Below are positions 1 to 6,800 of a stretch of DNA of 9,993 nucleotides, piece by piece. The DNA lies in contig CALEDW010000235.1 in assembly GCA_937949585.1 (NCBI GenBank), positions 1 to 9,993 on the forward strand, given 5' to 3'. Position 1 is the stretch's first letter; each line of letters opens with the position of its first letter. The notes under the pieces are model-generated. The model saw only the letters and a program-made list of their open reading frames with translations, was not told the DNA's origin and ran no database searches. A program made the position numbers and the translations under genes. The stretch comes from an uncultured Acidimicrobiia bacterium. GTDB taxonomy: Bacteria; Actinomycetota; Acidimicrobiia; IMCC26256; CALEDW01.

Positions 1-687
1 GCGGCGGTGGTCGTGGCCGACGCCGACGAGGCCGCCGGCGCCGAGACCGTCGCCGCGATCACCGCGGCGGGGGGCCGGGCGGCGTTCGTGGCCACCGACG
101 TGGCCGACGCGGCGTCGGTGGCGCAGATGGTCGAGGCCACCACTTCCACGTTCGGCGGCCTGCACGTGCTGTACAACAACGCCGGGATCTTCCCCGCCGA
201 CGACGGCGGGGTGCTCGAGACCCCCGAGACCACCTGGGACCGGGTGATGGCCGTGAACCTCAAGGGGGTGTGGCTCGGCTGCCGCCACGGCATCCCGGCG
301 ATGCTGGAGTCGGGCGGCGGTGCGATCGTCAACGTGGCGTCGTTCGTGGCCCTCATGGGCGCGGCCACCGCCCAGGTCGCCTACACGGCCAGCAAGGGCG
401 GCGTGCTGGCCCTCACCCGCGAGGTGGCGGTGGAGTGGGCGCGGCGCGGTATCCGGGCCAACGCGCTGTGCCCGGGGCCGATCGAGACCCCGATGCTCGC
501 CGAGCTCATGTCCGATCCGCAGCGGCGGGCCCGCCGTCTCGTGCACATCCCGATGGGCCGGCTGGGCCGGGCCGACGAGCTGGCCCGGGCCGCGCTGTTC
601 CTCGCCTCCGACGACTCGTCGTTCATGACCGGCGCGGCGCTGGTGGTCGACGGGGGAATCACCGCGGCGTACGTGACACCCGAGTGA
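1..687 (+). CDS. SDR family NAD(P)-dependent oxidoreductase (5' partial)
   Basis: Classical short-chain dehydrogenase/reductase, expected to oxidise an alcohol or reduce a carbonyl with NAD(P)(H) in the cytoplasm. The reading frame is open from base 1, so the N-terminus and the TGxxxGIG cofactor motif lie outside the window; 228 residues remain. Visible family marks are the acidic VVVADAD end of strand beta-2, the TDVAD motif, YNNAG around base 169, AVNLKG, the catalytic serine in NVASF, and the YxxxK pair with Tyr at 382-384 and Lys at 394-396. The CPGPIETPM segment and the closing LVVDGGI segment are also typical. Apart from the cut, the protein looks intact. It is followed after 102 bases by the glutamine-synthetase-like ligase on the same strand, so a role in the same amine pathway is likely, though this is inferred from position. 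The substrate cannot be called; a 3-oxoacyl-ACP-reductase-type label would also fit. Confidence 0.93.
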   Translation, partial: AAVVVADADEAAGAETVAAITAAGGRAAFVATDVADAASVAQMVEATTSTFGGLHVLYNNAGIFPADDGGVLETPETTWDRVMAVNLKGVWLGCRHGIPAMLESGGGAIVNVASFVALMGAATAQVAYTASKGGVLALTREVAVEWARRGIRANALCPGPIETPMLAELMSDPQRRARRLVHIPMGRLGRADELARAALFLASDDSSFMTGAALVVDGGITAAYVTPE

Positions 688-789
688 GCGGCGTCCCGAG
701 CCGGCGGTCCGGCCGGGCGGCACGAAGCGGCGTCCCGGGGCGGAGGGAGCAGGACCGAGGACCGACGAACAGGAGCGGGAGGTGACGCG
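688..789 (+). other. Intergenic spacer between SDR and GS-like ligase, with a short direct repeat
   Basis: This is the longest gap in the window. It contains two copies of AGCGGCGTCCCG (687-698, overlapping the SDR stop, and 726-737), 39 bases apart, then a purine-rich stretch ending in the ribosome binding site. I see no convincing -35/-10 pair and no T-tailed terminator hairpin. It could hold a promoter or operator for the gamma-glutamylation genes, but the sequence alone does not show it. Confidence 0.4.
778..783 (+). promoter_or_regulatory. Ribosome binding site GGAGGT for the GS-like ligase
   Basis: GGAGGT lies six bases before the GTG at 790. This strong Shine-Dalgarno match decides the start: the in-frame ATG at 808 has only a run of G before it and no comparable site. 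Confidence 0.75.
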
Positions 790-2172
790 GTGAACGCACC
801 GGGGGGGATGTTGGCCCGGGAGGAGCTCGAGGCCCTGGTGGCCGAAGGTGAGATCGACACCGTGCTGGTGTGCTTCACCGACCTGCAGGGACGGCTCATG
901 GGCAAACGGGTCACGGGGCGCCACTTCGTGGAGCACGTCGCCGTCGAGGGGGCGATCGAGGCCTGCGTCTACCTGCTCGCCGTCGACGTGGACATGACCC
1001 CGCTGCCCGGCTACCGGTACGCGAACTGGGAGACCGGCTACGGCGATCTCCGGGCCGTACCCGACTTCACGACCCTGCGGGTGATCCCGTGGCTCGAGCG
1101 CACCGCGCTGGTGCTGTGCGACCTCGCCGACGTCGAGACGGGTGAGCCGGTGGAGGTGTCGCCCCGCCAGATCCTGCGCCGCCAGGTGGAGCGGGCCCGG
1201 GCCGCCGGCTACGAGGTGTGCTGCGGCTCCGAGTTGGAGTTCTTCCTGTTCCGGGAGTCCTACGAGGAGGCGGCGGCGAAGGGCTTCCAGAACCTCACGC
1301 CCCACGCCGGCTACATCGAGGACTACCACATCCTGCAGACCACCCGCGACGAGTACCTCATCCGGGCGATCCGCAACGGTATGGACGGGGCGGGGATCCC
1401 GGTGGAGTTCTCGAAGGGCGAGGCCGGGCGGGGCCAGCACGAGATCAACCTGCGCTACGCCGACGCGCTGACGATGGCCGACCGCCACGTGATCTACAAG
1501 AACGGGGCGAAGGAGATCGCCTCCCTCACCGGCCGGGCGATCACGTTCATGGCCAAGTACCGCACGGACGAGGTCGGCTCGTCGTGCCACCTGCACTCCA
1601 GCGTCTGGTCGACGGGCACCGGCGAGCCGCTCATGTGGGACGGCGACGCCGAGCACCACCTCTCGGCGGTGGCCCGGGGCTGGCTCGGCGGTCTCATCGC
1701 CACCGGCCGGGAGCTCGCATGGTGCTTCGCCCCCACGGTGAACTCCTACAAGCGCTACCAGCCCGAGTCGTGGGCGCCGACCGCGCTGGCCTGGGGGCGC
1801 GACAACCGCACCTGCGGGTTCCGGATCGTGGGGCACGGCCCGTCGCTGCGGGTGGAGTCGCGCATCCCCGGCGCCGACTGCAACCCGTACCTGGCGTTCG
1901 CGGCCACGATCGCGGCGGGCCTCCACGGTATCGAGGCCGGGCTCGAGCCCCCACCGCCGCTGGCCGGCAACGCGTACGCGACCGCCGGGGTGGAGACGGT
2001 CCCCCGCTCGCTCGTGGAGGCGATCGAGGCGCTGGAGGGCTCGGAGCTGGCCCGGCGGGCGTTCGGCGACGAGGTGCACCACCATCTGGTGAACACCGCC
2101 CGCCAGGAGTGGCTCGCGTTCTGCGCGTCGGTGACCGACTGGGAGCTGCGCCGCAACTTCGAACAGTTCTGA
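790..2172 (+). CDS. Glutamine synthetase family protein, gamma-glutamyl-amine ligase type
   Basis: ATP-dependent ligase of the glutamine synthetase fold, 460 residues, cytoplasmic. The beta-grasp N-terminal part spans about residues 20-110 (FTDLQGRLMGKRV at 29-41). The catalytic domain follows: metal-binding glutamates in GSELEFF (146-152), the EAGRGQHEIN segment (211-220), the ATP-site histidines in CHLHSS (266-271), NSYKRYQP (318-325), Arg340, and RVESRIPGADCNPY (354-367). The NLYDL-type adenylylation loop of true GlnA is replaced by GNAY near 393. That replacement and the PuuD-like hydrolase 26 bases downstream point to a gamma-glutamyl-amide synthetase of the PuuA, GlnA3/GlnA4, IpuC or aniline AtdA1/TdnQ kind rather than ammonia-assimilating GlnA. 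Such enzymes join glutamate to an amine. The amine (polyamine, ethanolamine, alkylamine or arylamine) is not readable. The GTG start is set by the upstream GGAGGT. Confidence 0.92.
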   Translation: MNAPGGMLAREELEALVAEGEIDTVLVCFTDLQGRLMGKRVTGRHFVEHVAVEGAIEACVYLLAVDVDMTPLPGYRYANWETGYGDLRAVPDFTTLRVIPWLERTALVLCDLADVETGEPVEVSPRQILRRQVERARAAGYEVCCGSELEFFLFRESYEEAAAKGFQNLTPHAGYIEDYHILQTTRDEYLIRAIRNGMDGAGIPVEFSKGEAGRGQHEINLRYADALTMADRHVIYKNGAKEIASLTGRAITFMAKYRTDEVGSSCHLHSSVWSTGTGEPLMWDGDAEHHLSAVARGWLGGLIATGRELAWCFAPTVNSYKRYQPESWAPTALAWGRDNRTCGFRIVGHGPSLRVESRIPGADCNPYLAFAATIAAGLHGIEAGLEPPPPLAGNAYATAGVETVPRSLVEAIEALEGSELARRAFGDEVHHHLVNTARQEWLAFCASVTDWELRRNFEQF

Positions 2173-2189
2173 GCCGTGACGACCGGGAC

Positions 2190-2194
2190 GGGAG
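2190..2194 (+). promoter_or_regulatory. Ribosome binding site GGGAG for the PuuD-like hydrolase
   Basis: GGGAG ends four bases before the GTG at 2199, inside the 26-base gap after the ligase stop. The hydrolase frame is open far upstream, so this site and the homology boundary fix the start; the upstream part of that open frame is antisense-type noise inside the ligase gene. Confidence 0.6.
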
Positions 2195-2198
2195 CGAG

Positions 2199-2972
2199 GT
2201 GAGCGGGTCGGCGCCGCTGGTGGCGGTGCCGGCGTACGCGGTGGCGCCCGGGCGGGTGGAGCGGTGGCGCACGGCCGGGATCGCGGTACCGGTCCCGTAC
2301 CTGGAGGCGCTGCGACGGGCCGGCGGCCAGGAGGCGATCCTGGCTCCCCGCGAGATCGGGGACGCCGACGCCGCGGCGATCGTGGCCCACTTCGACGGGC
2401 TGCTGCTGCTCGGCGGCGGCGACCTCGACCCGACCCGCTACGGCGCGCCGGCGCACCCGGCCGTCTACGGGGTGGACCCGGTGCGCGACGCGTTCGAGGC
2501 GGCGTTGCTCGCCGCGGCCGTGCGGGCGGGGCTCCCGGTGCTGGCGATCTGCCGGGGCGCGCAACTCCTGAACGTGGTCCGAGGCGGGACGCTGCACCAG
2601 CACATCACCGACGACCGGCCCGGCCACGGGATCCCCGGCACCGAGGCCGGGGCGGCCCTCCATCCCGTCCGCCTGGCCCCGGCGAGCCGCATCGCGGCGG
2701 CGATGGGCACGACCGCAGCGGTCTGCTCCTCGCACCACCACCAGGCGGTCGACCGGCTCGGGACGGGGCTCTCCGTGACCGCCTGGGCGCCGGACGGTAC
2801 GGTCGAGGCCGTCGAACTCGACGGTGACGCCTGGGTGGTCGGGGTGCAGTGGCACCCGGAGGACACCGCGGCGGACGACCCTGCCCAGCAGCGCCTGTTC
2901 GACGCGTTCACCGCCGAGGCCTCCCGCCCGCCGGCTCAGCGCCGGATCCGGCCGGGGAGCAGGAAGGGGTAG
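2199..2972 (+). CDS. Gamma-glutamyl-gamma-aminobutyrate hydrolase family protein (PuuD-like, class I amidotransferase fold)
   Basis: Class I glutamine-amidotransferase-fold hydrolase of 257 residues, expected to cut a gamma-glutamyl amide into glutamate and the free amino compound in the cytoplasm. The catalytic triad is visible: nucleophile Cys118 in AICRGAQLLN, and His219 and Glu221 in VQWHPED. Family marks are LLLLGGGDLDPTRY (68-81), the DPVRDAFE stretch (93-100), TLHQHI (131-136) and SSHHHQAV (177-184). Length matches PuuD relatives. It follows the ligase in the usual synthetase-hydrolase order, with a GGGAG site before its GTG. In known pathways (putrescine PuuA/PuuD; aniline AtdA1/AtdA2) this pair opens and closes gamma-glutamylation, so the same compound class probably passes through both. 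The C-terminal tail (about 242-257, Arg/Pro-rich) runs 37 bases into the convergent gene and may be an unconserved extension. Confidence 0.93.
   Translation: MSGSAPLVAVPAYAVAPGRVERWRTAGIAVPVPYLEALRRAGGQEAILAPREIGDADAAAIVAHFDGLLLLGGGDLDPTRYGAPAHPAVYGVDPVRDAFEAALLAAAVRAGLPVLAICRGAQLLNVVRGGTLHQHITDDRPGHGIPGTEAGAALHPVRLAPASRIAAAMGTTAAVCSSHHHQAVDRLGTGLSVTAWAPDGTVEAVELDGDAWVVGVQWHPEDTAADDPAQQRLFDAFTAEASRPPAQRRIRPGSRKG
2936..2972. other. Convergent gene overlap with 12-base palindrome
   Basis: The plus-strand hydrolase and the minus-strand kinase-like gene end inside each other, sharing 37 bases. Within the shared stretch, GCCGGATCCGGC (2941-2952) is a perfect palindrome. In addition GCGCCGG (2939-2945) can pair with CCGGCGC (2978-2984) across a 32-base loop just past the hydrolase stop. 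There is no T-run, so I do not call a terminator. Confidence 0.6.
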
Positions 2973-3853
2973 GGTCGCCGGCGCACCCGCCGCTGCCAGG
3001 AGGCGTCGGCCCGCCGGGCCGCGAGCATGAACGCCCACAGGCGCGCGTCGCCGCAGTAGTAGCGGCGGGCCTCCGCAGCGGTGATCGGCGTGTCGGTCGG
3101 ACCGAGCACCGCGTTGGCGGCACCGACCGCGGCCGGCACCCAGGCCTCCAGCCGCTCCTTGTGCAGGTTGCCGCACAGGTCGAGGAGGGCGTCACGGGCG
3201 CGGCGGTACTTGCGGATCACCTCGCCGGCCACGAAGCGCTTCGTCACCGCCCGCATCGGTGCCGGCAGCGCGGCGACGAGCGTGTCGAGGTCGAGCAGGA
3301 GCCGGTCGTCGGCGTCCCAGGCGAAGGGGGTGGTCACGTCGAGGTACCGGAGGCGCCCCCCGTCCCAGGCCCAGTTGGAGAGCTGCGCGTCGATGCCGGT
3401 GCGCGGCCCCACCGCGGCGGCGGTGACGGCGGCGATCGCCTCCAGCATCGGGTGGGTCTCCGCCACCGGCGCCCGGCGCAGCACGGCCGGACCGAGCGTG
3501 GCCGGGTCGAGGATCGGCTGGACGGCCCAGCCGATCACCCGCCCGTCGCGGGTCGCCGACGGAAGGGCGTGCAGCTCGGTCGGCACCACGTCGACGCCGC
3601 CGGCGCGCAGCGCCGCCAGGTACCCGTCGATCACCTCGAGGTAGCGGGAAGCCCGGGCGGCGTCCGGGAACGGCGGCAGGCGCTTGCAGGCCACCCGGGG
3701 CACGTCGGGCGGCCAGCCGAGCACGAGGGTGATCTCGCCGTAGCCCAGCACCGCCAGCCCCGCCTGGCGCCCGGCCGCGAGCGCCCGCTGCACGTCGCCC
3801 TCGAGCGCGGCGAGCTCGTCGTCGCCGATCAGAGGCCCGGTCGGGGCGGTCAT
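2936..3853 (-). CDS. Uncharacterised protein with kinase/phosphotransferase-like motifs
   Basis: A 305-residue soluble protein of unknown function. Several spaced motifs resemble the protein-kinase/aminoglycoside-phosphotransferase fold. GYGEITLVLGW (37-47) could be the glycine-rich strand, and ACKRLPPF (55-62) carries Lys57 as the likely ATP lysine. WAVQPIL (109-115) could be the hinge. GIDAQLSNW (153-161) has the Asp155-x4-Asn160 spacing of the catalytic loop, and YLDVTTPF (170-177) places Asp172 where the DFG-like metal aspartate belongs. It lacks the HGD histidine of typical phosphotransferases. CGNLHKERLEAW (227-238) is a further distinctive block. I think relatives are filed under a Pfam domain of unknown function (possibly DUF6206), which I cannot confirm. 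The ATG overlaps the aminotransferase stop (ATGA, 3850-3853), so it is coupled to that gene. It is last in the operon and overlaps the plus-strand hydrolase by 37 bases. Confidence 0.82.
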   Translation of the reverse strand: MTAPTGPLIGDDELAALEGDVQRALAAGRQAGLAVLGYGEITLVLGWPPDVPRVACKRLPPFPDAARASRYLEVIDGYLAALRAGGVDVVPTELHALPSATRDGRVIGWAVQPILDPATLGPAVLRRAPVAETHPMLEAIAAVTAAAVGPRTGIDAQLSNWAWDGGRLRYLDVTTPFAWDADDRLLLDLDTLVAALPAPMRAVTKRFVAGEVIRKYRRARDALLDLCGNLHKERLEAWVPAAVGAANAVLGPTDTPITAAEARRYYCGDARLWAFMLAARRADASWQRRVRRRPYPFLLPGRIRR

Positions 3854-5649
3854 CCGAGGGCGGCGCGCACGGCCCGGACGATCTCGTCGGCCTCGTCGTC
3901 GGTGCAGGTCAGCGGTGGCTTGAACTGCAGCACGGAGGGGTCGTTGTTCGCCCACACCGCGAACACGCCGGCGTCGATGAGCGCCGCCGCGGCGTGCATC
4001 CCGCCCTGCGGGTGGGGAAAGGCGAGCCCCATCGTCATGCCCCGGCGGCGCAGCGCGAACGGACCCCCGGTGAGGCCGGCCTCGAACCGTGCCCCGAGAT
4101 CCCGCACCCGGGCGAGGAACGCCGGGTCGGTCACCACCTCCAGTACGGCGGAGGCGGCCACGCAGCCGAGCTCGGCGCCGTCGAAGGTGCCGCTGTGGGC
4201 GAAGGGGTGCTCGTCGAGCACGCGGTGCACCTCGGCGGTGGTGAGCAGTGCGGTGATCGGGTACAGGCCGCCCGACAGGCCCTTGCCGCACACGACCATG
4301 TCGGGCTCGGCGCCGTCCTGGGTGTGGCTCCACACGGTGCCGGTGCGCCCGAGACCGGTCTGCACCTCGTCGAGGATGAGCAGCGCACCCCGTGACCGGC
4401 ACAGCTCCCCCACCGCCCGCAGGTAGCCGGGGGGCGGCATCGGGAACCCGAGGGTGGCGGGGATCGCCTCGAGCAGCACCGCGGCGGTGTCGGTCCCGAT
4501 CGCGGCGTCCATGGCCTCGAGGTCGCCCCAGGGCACCTGCGTGAACCCGGGGGCGCGGGGTCCGAACGGGTCGCGGTAGGCGGGGTCGCCGGCGGCCATG
4601 GCGTACCCGGTGACGCCGTGGTAGCCGCCGACGGCCGAGACGATCCCGGCGCGGCCGGTGGCGCCACGGGCGAGCTTGACCGCCAGGTCGACGACCTCGC
4701 TGCCGCTCACCCCGAACGCCACCCCCCCGAGGCGCCCGCCGGTGGTGGCCGCTAGCCGGTCGGCGAGCCGGGCCCGCCACGGCGAGATGAGGTGGTGGTT
4801 GCCGACGTCGAGGTGCTCGAGCGCCGAGACGAGCGCGCCGACGATGCGGGGATGGCGGTGCCCGAGGTTGAACACCCCGCCGTTGCAGTGGCAGTTCCAG
4901 TACCACCGCCCGGAGTACGCGTCCCGGAAGCGGGCGCCTTCGCGCTCACCGACGACGACGGGGAGCCCGAGGGCCCGGAACGCCTCGACCTTGCCGGCGT
5001 TCACCCGCCCGAACGCGTCGCAGGCCTCCTCCAGGGTCGCGTACGGCAGCTCGGGAGGGGAACCGCCGGCCGCAGGGGGCGGGTGCCCGTCCGGCCCCCA
5101 CGGGACGAGCCCCGCGTCGAGCGGCACCCCCAGGGTGCGCAGCACGCCCGAGAGGGCTTGGTAGGCACCGATCACGACGCAGCACTCCATGGCCGCGCGC
5201 ACATCGCCGCCGAGGGCCGCCAGGAGCGCCGACCACGTGCCGTCGCCGAGGGCCCGGCCGTCGAGGGTCTCGTCGACGGCGGCGAGCACCGCCCGCTCGG
5301 TCCGTCCGAACCGGGGCGAGGCACGCCAGTCGCGCACCGCGGCGAGGTCGTCGGCGGCGGCGCCGAACCCGGGACCGAGCCGCCAGTGCTGGGCCCACTC
5401 GTAGGCGCTGCCGGTGCGCCAGGCCACCCGCATGATCACCAGCTCCCGCAGCCGGGGGTCGAGGGTGGGCCGCCCGAGCAGCGGCCCCAGCAGGTCGTTC
5501 AGCGCCCGGGCCAGCGGCGGGTGGGTGAGCAGCACCCGGAACACGTTGAGCTCGCCGAGCCCGGCGGGGATCCCGGCCCCCTCGGCGGCGCGGCGGGCCT
5601 CGTCGACCGGCAGCGGCGGGACCCTCGGTTCCGGTACCGGGGCGCTCAC
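3850..5649 (-). CDS. CMD/AhpD-like domain fused to class III PLP aminotransferase
   Basis: A single 599-residue open frame with two domains. Residues about 30-185 match carboxymuconolactone-decarboxylase-type proteins: RELVIMRVAWRTGSAYEWAQHW (from 68), with Glu84 and His88 as the EYEWxxH motif. It has no AhpD-style CxxC. A Pro/Gly-rich linker (about 184-200) leads to a class III aminotransferase (about 203-599). That domain has the substrate-side RWYWNCHCNGGVFNLGHRHP (248-267), phosphate-site SGSEVVDLAVKLAR (315-328), GGYHGVTGYA (341-350), LILDEVQTGLGRTG (424-437) with Asp427 against the PLP nitrogen, and CGKGLSGGLYP with Lys456 forming the Schiff base. It should move an amino group between an amine or omega-amino compound and a keto acid. 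The GTG start overlaps the upstream stop (GTGA, 5646-5649), which supports starting with the CMD part. No stop separates the domains. A second internal start at GTG 5127 is possible but has no separate gene behind it. Confidence 0.9.
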   Translation of the reverse strand: MSAPVPEPRVPPLPVDEARRAAEGAGIPAGLGELNVFRVLLTHPPLARALNDLLGPLLGRPTLDPRLRELVIMRVAWRTGSAYEWAQHWRLGPGFGAAADDLAAVRDWRASPRFGRTERAVLAAVDETLDGRALGDGTWSALLAALGGDVRAAMECCVVIGAYQALSGVLRTLGVPLDAGLVPWGPDGHPPPAAGGSPPELPYATLEEACDAFGRVNAGKVEAFRALGLPVVVGEREGARFRDAYSGRWYWNCHCNGGVFNLGHRHPRIVGALVSALEHLDVGNHHLISPWRARLADRLAATTGGRLGGVAFGVSGSEVVDLAVKLARGATGRAGIVSAVGGYHGVTGYAMAAGDPAYRDPFGPRAPGFTQVPWGDLEAMDAAIGTDTAAVLLEAIPATLGFPMPPPGYLRAVGELCRSRGALLILDEVQTGLGRTGTVWSHTQDGAEPDMVVCGKGLSGGLYPITALLTTAEVHRVLDEHPFAHSGTFDGAELGCVAASAVLEVVTDPAFLARVRDLGARFEAGLTGGPFALRRRGMTMGLAFPHPQGGMHAAAALIDAGVFAVWANNDPSVLQFKPPLTCTDDEADEIVRAVRAALG

Positions 5650-6800
5650 GGGACGATCACCCCGTGGACCGGAACGTCGGTGTCGCCGCCGGAGCCGGCG
5701 ACGGCGGGTACGGCCGCGTCGCCGGCCATGCGGGCGAGCAGCCCGGCCGCCTCGTCGAGGCCGGCGGTGGTGTGCGGGATCGTCTCGTAGCCGCTGCGGC
5801 CCTCGGCCAGCATCGCCAGTGCCTCCGCGTAGTCGGTCGCGTCGACGCCCAGTGCGCCGACGATCCGCAGCTCCTTGACCACCACGTGGTCGGGGTGGAA
5901 CCCGGGGACGGCATCGTCGCCCCGGGTCCCGGCCAGCACCACGGTGCCGCCGGGCCGAGCCAGGGCGACGGCCTGGGCGAGCGCGCCGGGGGCCTTCGCG
6001 GTCACGTCCACCACCACGTCGGCGCCGCCGCCCGTCGCGTCGCGCACGGCCCGCACCGGGTCGGTGCCGGTGACGTCGATCACCAGGTCGGCGCCGAGCC
6101 GGGAGGCGAGGGCCAGGCGGTGGGCGTCTCGGGGTCCGACGCCGGTGACGGCCACGAACCCCGCTCCGGCGCGCCGGGTCCCGACCAGCGCGGCCAGTCC
6201 CCGCACCCCGGGCCCGAGCACCACCACCACCGCACCGTCCAGGCGGGCCCCGACCGCCTCGGGCACGCGCACCGCCCAGCGCAGCCCGGCCCCCAGCGGG
6301 TTGCACAGCGTGGCGGTCGCGGGATCCAGCCCGCTGGGCACCTGCAGTACGCAGGCATCGGGCGCCAGGACCAGGTGGGTGGCGTAGCCGCCCCACAGAC
6401 CGGGTGGGTCGTCAAGGGGTCGGAACCCGTACATGTCGGCGAGCCCGTGGCGTTCGCAGCGTCGGGCGTCGCCCGACCGGCAGGCCGGACAGGTTCGGCA
6501 CGACTGGAACACCTCCACGACCACCCGGTCGCCTTCGCGCACGCCCAGGCGCCGGGCCGCGACGGCACCGATCTCCTCGACGATCCCCACCGCCTCGTGA
6601 CCGGGAATGCATGCCCGCCCCCCGAACAACTCCCCGGTGAACTGCTCGTGGTCGGTACCGCACAACCCGCACGCCTCCACCCGCACCAGGCCGGTGTCGG
6701 GCGCGGTGGCGGGCCGGGGCAGGTCGCGCACCACGAGCCGGCGCGGCGCCACCAGCACCGCGGCCCGTACCGTGTCCGCTGCGGCGCGCCGGCCGGTCAC
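5646..6800 (-). CDS. Zinc-binding alcohol dehydrogenase (MDR superfamily)
   Basis: Medium-chain dehydrogenase of 384 residues, expected to oxidise an alcohol with NAD(P)+ in the cytoplasm. The GroES-like catalytic part carries the active-site zinc ligands Cys47 in CGLCGTDHE and His68-Glu69 in PGHEAVG. The structural zinc site is complete, with Cys101, Cys104, Cys107 and Cys115 in C-x2-C-x2-C-x7-C order. The Rossmann part has VVVVLGPGVRGLAAL (191-205) for the dinucleotide, and RPGGTVVLAG (282-291) follows. Both zinc sites therefore look functional, in the style of threonine/sorbitol/glutathione-independent formaldehyde dehydrogenases; the substrate is not assignable. The GTG start at 6800 gives a GTGA overlap with the cyclase stop, and its own stop gives another GTGA overlap with the fusion gene, so it is translationally coupled on both sides. 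No good Shine-Dalgarno precedes it. Confidence 0.92.
   Translation of the reverse strand: MTGRRAAADTVRAAVLVAPRRLVVRDLPRPATAPDTGLVRVEACGLCGTDHEQFTGELFGGRACIPGHEAVGIVEEIGAVAARRLGVREGDRVVVEVFQSCRTCPACRSGDARRCERHGLADMYGFRPLDDPPGLWGGYATHLVLAPDACVLQVPSGLDPATATLCNPLGAGLRWAVRVPEAVGARLDGAVVVVLGPGVRGLAALVGTRRAGAGFVAVTGVGPRDAHRLALASRLGADLVIDVTGTDPVRAVRDATGGGADVVVDVTAKAPGALAQAVALARPGGTVVLAGTRGDDAVPGFHPDHVVVKELRIVGALGVDATDYAEALAMLAEGRSGYETIPHTTAGLDEAAGLLARMAGDAAVPAVAGSGGDTDVPVHGVIVP

Noticed and set aside
1218..2198. Upstream extension of the PuuD-like hydrolase frame
   Set aside because: This stretch is the out-of-frame reading of the GS-like ligase; hydrolase homology begins right after the GTG at 2199, which has its own GGGAG site.
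2939..2984. Rho-independent terminator at the convergent gene ends
   Set aside because: The inverted repeat has a 32-base loop and no T-run on either strand.
1755..3176. A 473-residue minus-strand open frame across the GS-like ligase and hydrolase
   Set aside because: Low-complexity Arg/Pro/Ala-rich translation with no family motifs, opposite two well-supported genes; a compositional shadow.
3854..4906. Upstream extension of the kinase-like frame inside the aminotransferase
   Set aside because: The translation is Arg-rich noise until the ATG at 3853, which sits in an ATGA overlap with the aminotransferase stop.
3850..5127. Aminotransferase as a separate gene starting at the internal GTG 5127
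   Set aside because: There is no stop codon for the preceding CMD part, and the proline-rich linker reads through in frame, so a fusion is the simpler reading.
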